A DNA stretch of 64,000 bases, from the NCBI GenBank assembly GCA_009877105.1, contig WXFD01000013.1, positions 62,001 to 126,000 on the forward strand, read 5' to 3'. The translations under genes and the position numbers were made by a program. Under the pieces are notes generated by a model. The model saw nothing but the letters and a program-made list of their open reading frames with translations. It was not told where the DNA came from and made no database searches. Position 1 is the first letter of the stretch. Each line of letters opens with the position of its first letter. The stretch is from Bacteroidales bacterium. GTDB lineage: Bacteria; Bacteroidota; Bacteroidia; Bacteroidales; VadinHA17. Positions 63,763 through 64,000 of the stretch are shown one piece after another.

Positions 63763-64000
63763 ATGAACAGGAATATTCTGATCCATATAATGGTATTTGC
63801 CTTTTCGCTGGGTACATATGCACAGTCCTCTACGCTCCTGCTCCACAGCAACTGGAAAGCGAAAAAGGCCGTTGACGTCCTGGTTGACGGAACCATGATA
63901 ACCGGGACTGATTTCACCCCGGTAGGATGGATGGATGCAGTGGTTCCGGGAACTGTACTGACCACTCTTCTCCACAATGACCTGATCCCCGATCCTTTCT
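63763..64000 (+). CDS. GH2-family glycoside hydrolase, 5' part (runs off the window)
   Basis: The ATG at 63763 opens a frame to the window end: a signal peptide (ILIHIMVFAFSLGTYAQ), then LLLHSNWKAKKAVDV and WMDAVVPGTVLTTLLHNDLIPDPF. The latter is the opening of the N-terminal jelly-roll of GH2 beta-mannosidase and exo-beta-glucosaminidase-type enzymes (A.VPGTV...L...G..PDP). The catalytic barrel lies beyond the edge, so the substrate is open. Ten bp after the beta-helix gene. Confidence 0.8.
   Translation, partial: MNRNILIHIMVFAFSLGTYAQSSTLLLHSNWKAKKAVDVLVDGTMITGTDFTPVGWMDAVVPGTVLTTLLHNDLIPDPF

Overview
The window reads as a chromosomal piece of a Bacteroidota bacterium, probably a facultatively or strictly anaerobic member of the Bacteroidales/Marinilabiliales kind. 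The signs are a SusD-like glycan-binding lipoprotein, many exported glycoside hydrolases with lipoprotein signals, one protein ending in a type IX secretion (T9SS) sorting domain, Bacteroidota-type promoters (TTTG ... TAnnTTTG) and an alternative complex III (Act) operon. No rRNA, tRNA or CRISPR array was seen.

Layout. 0.1-11 kb (+): a polysaccharide-utilisation-type block with SusD, a six-hairpin glycosidase, three related beta-propeller proteins (DUF5005-like) and a GH92-SGNH esterase fusion. 11.1-13.5 kb (-): three genes of the anaerobic homocysteine (aspartate-semialdehyde sulfur transfer) type. 13.9-17.2 kb (+): exported beta-propeller, endonuclease/phosphatase-fold and purple-acid-phosphatase-like proteins. 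17.2-21.1 kb (-): a five-gene operon with a two-component system, an outer-membrane beta-barrel-like protein and two Arg-rich low-complexity exported proteins. 21.3-33.5 kb: MgtE, an M15-like protein, LarE, a GH20-like enzyme followed by the remnant of an ABC ATPase gene, a secreted nitrilase, GH16, an exported ankyrin protein, an exported RraA-like protein, a CHAP protein and a methyltransferase.

33.6-48.9 kb (+) is the most striking part: a 15-kb operon from a good Bacteroidota promoter encoding a dihaem cytochrome c, NarG, NarH, NarJ, then a single protein that is NarI in its N-terminal third and a cytochrome c plus pentahaem ActA in the rest, then ActB, ActC, ActD, ActE and ActF. A cytoplasmic respiratory nitrate reductase is therefore covalently joined to alternative complex III at the gene level, in the place where such clusters often carry a cytochrome oxidase. 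The likely reading is a quinol:nitrate respiratory supercomplex. A lone NorE-like oxidase subunit III lies downstream on the other strand, next to an IS982 remnant.

50.4-58.7 kb holds an M20 peptidase, an amidohydrolase, a UbiB-family kinase with a phasin-like partner, a second secreted nitrilase, an amino-acid permease and hypA-hypB. 58.7-64 kb returns to glycan enzymes: a GH5-like lipoprotein, a CBM9-type lipoprotein, a Tat-exported beta-helix protein and the start of a GH2 enzyme.

A second notable point is regulatory. The GH92-SGNH gene (5.7 kb, +) and the GH20 gene (26.1 kb, -) are preceded by the same 105-bp leader, alignable without gaps up to the start codon. It carries two palindromic operator-like sites 51 bp apart, so the two loci are probably controlled by one regulator.
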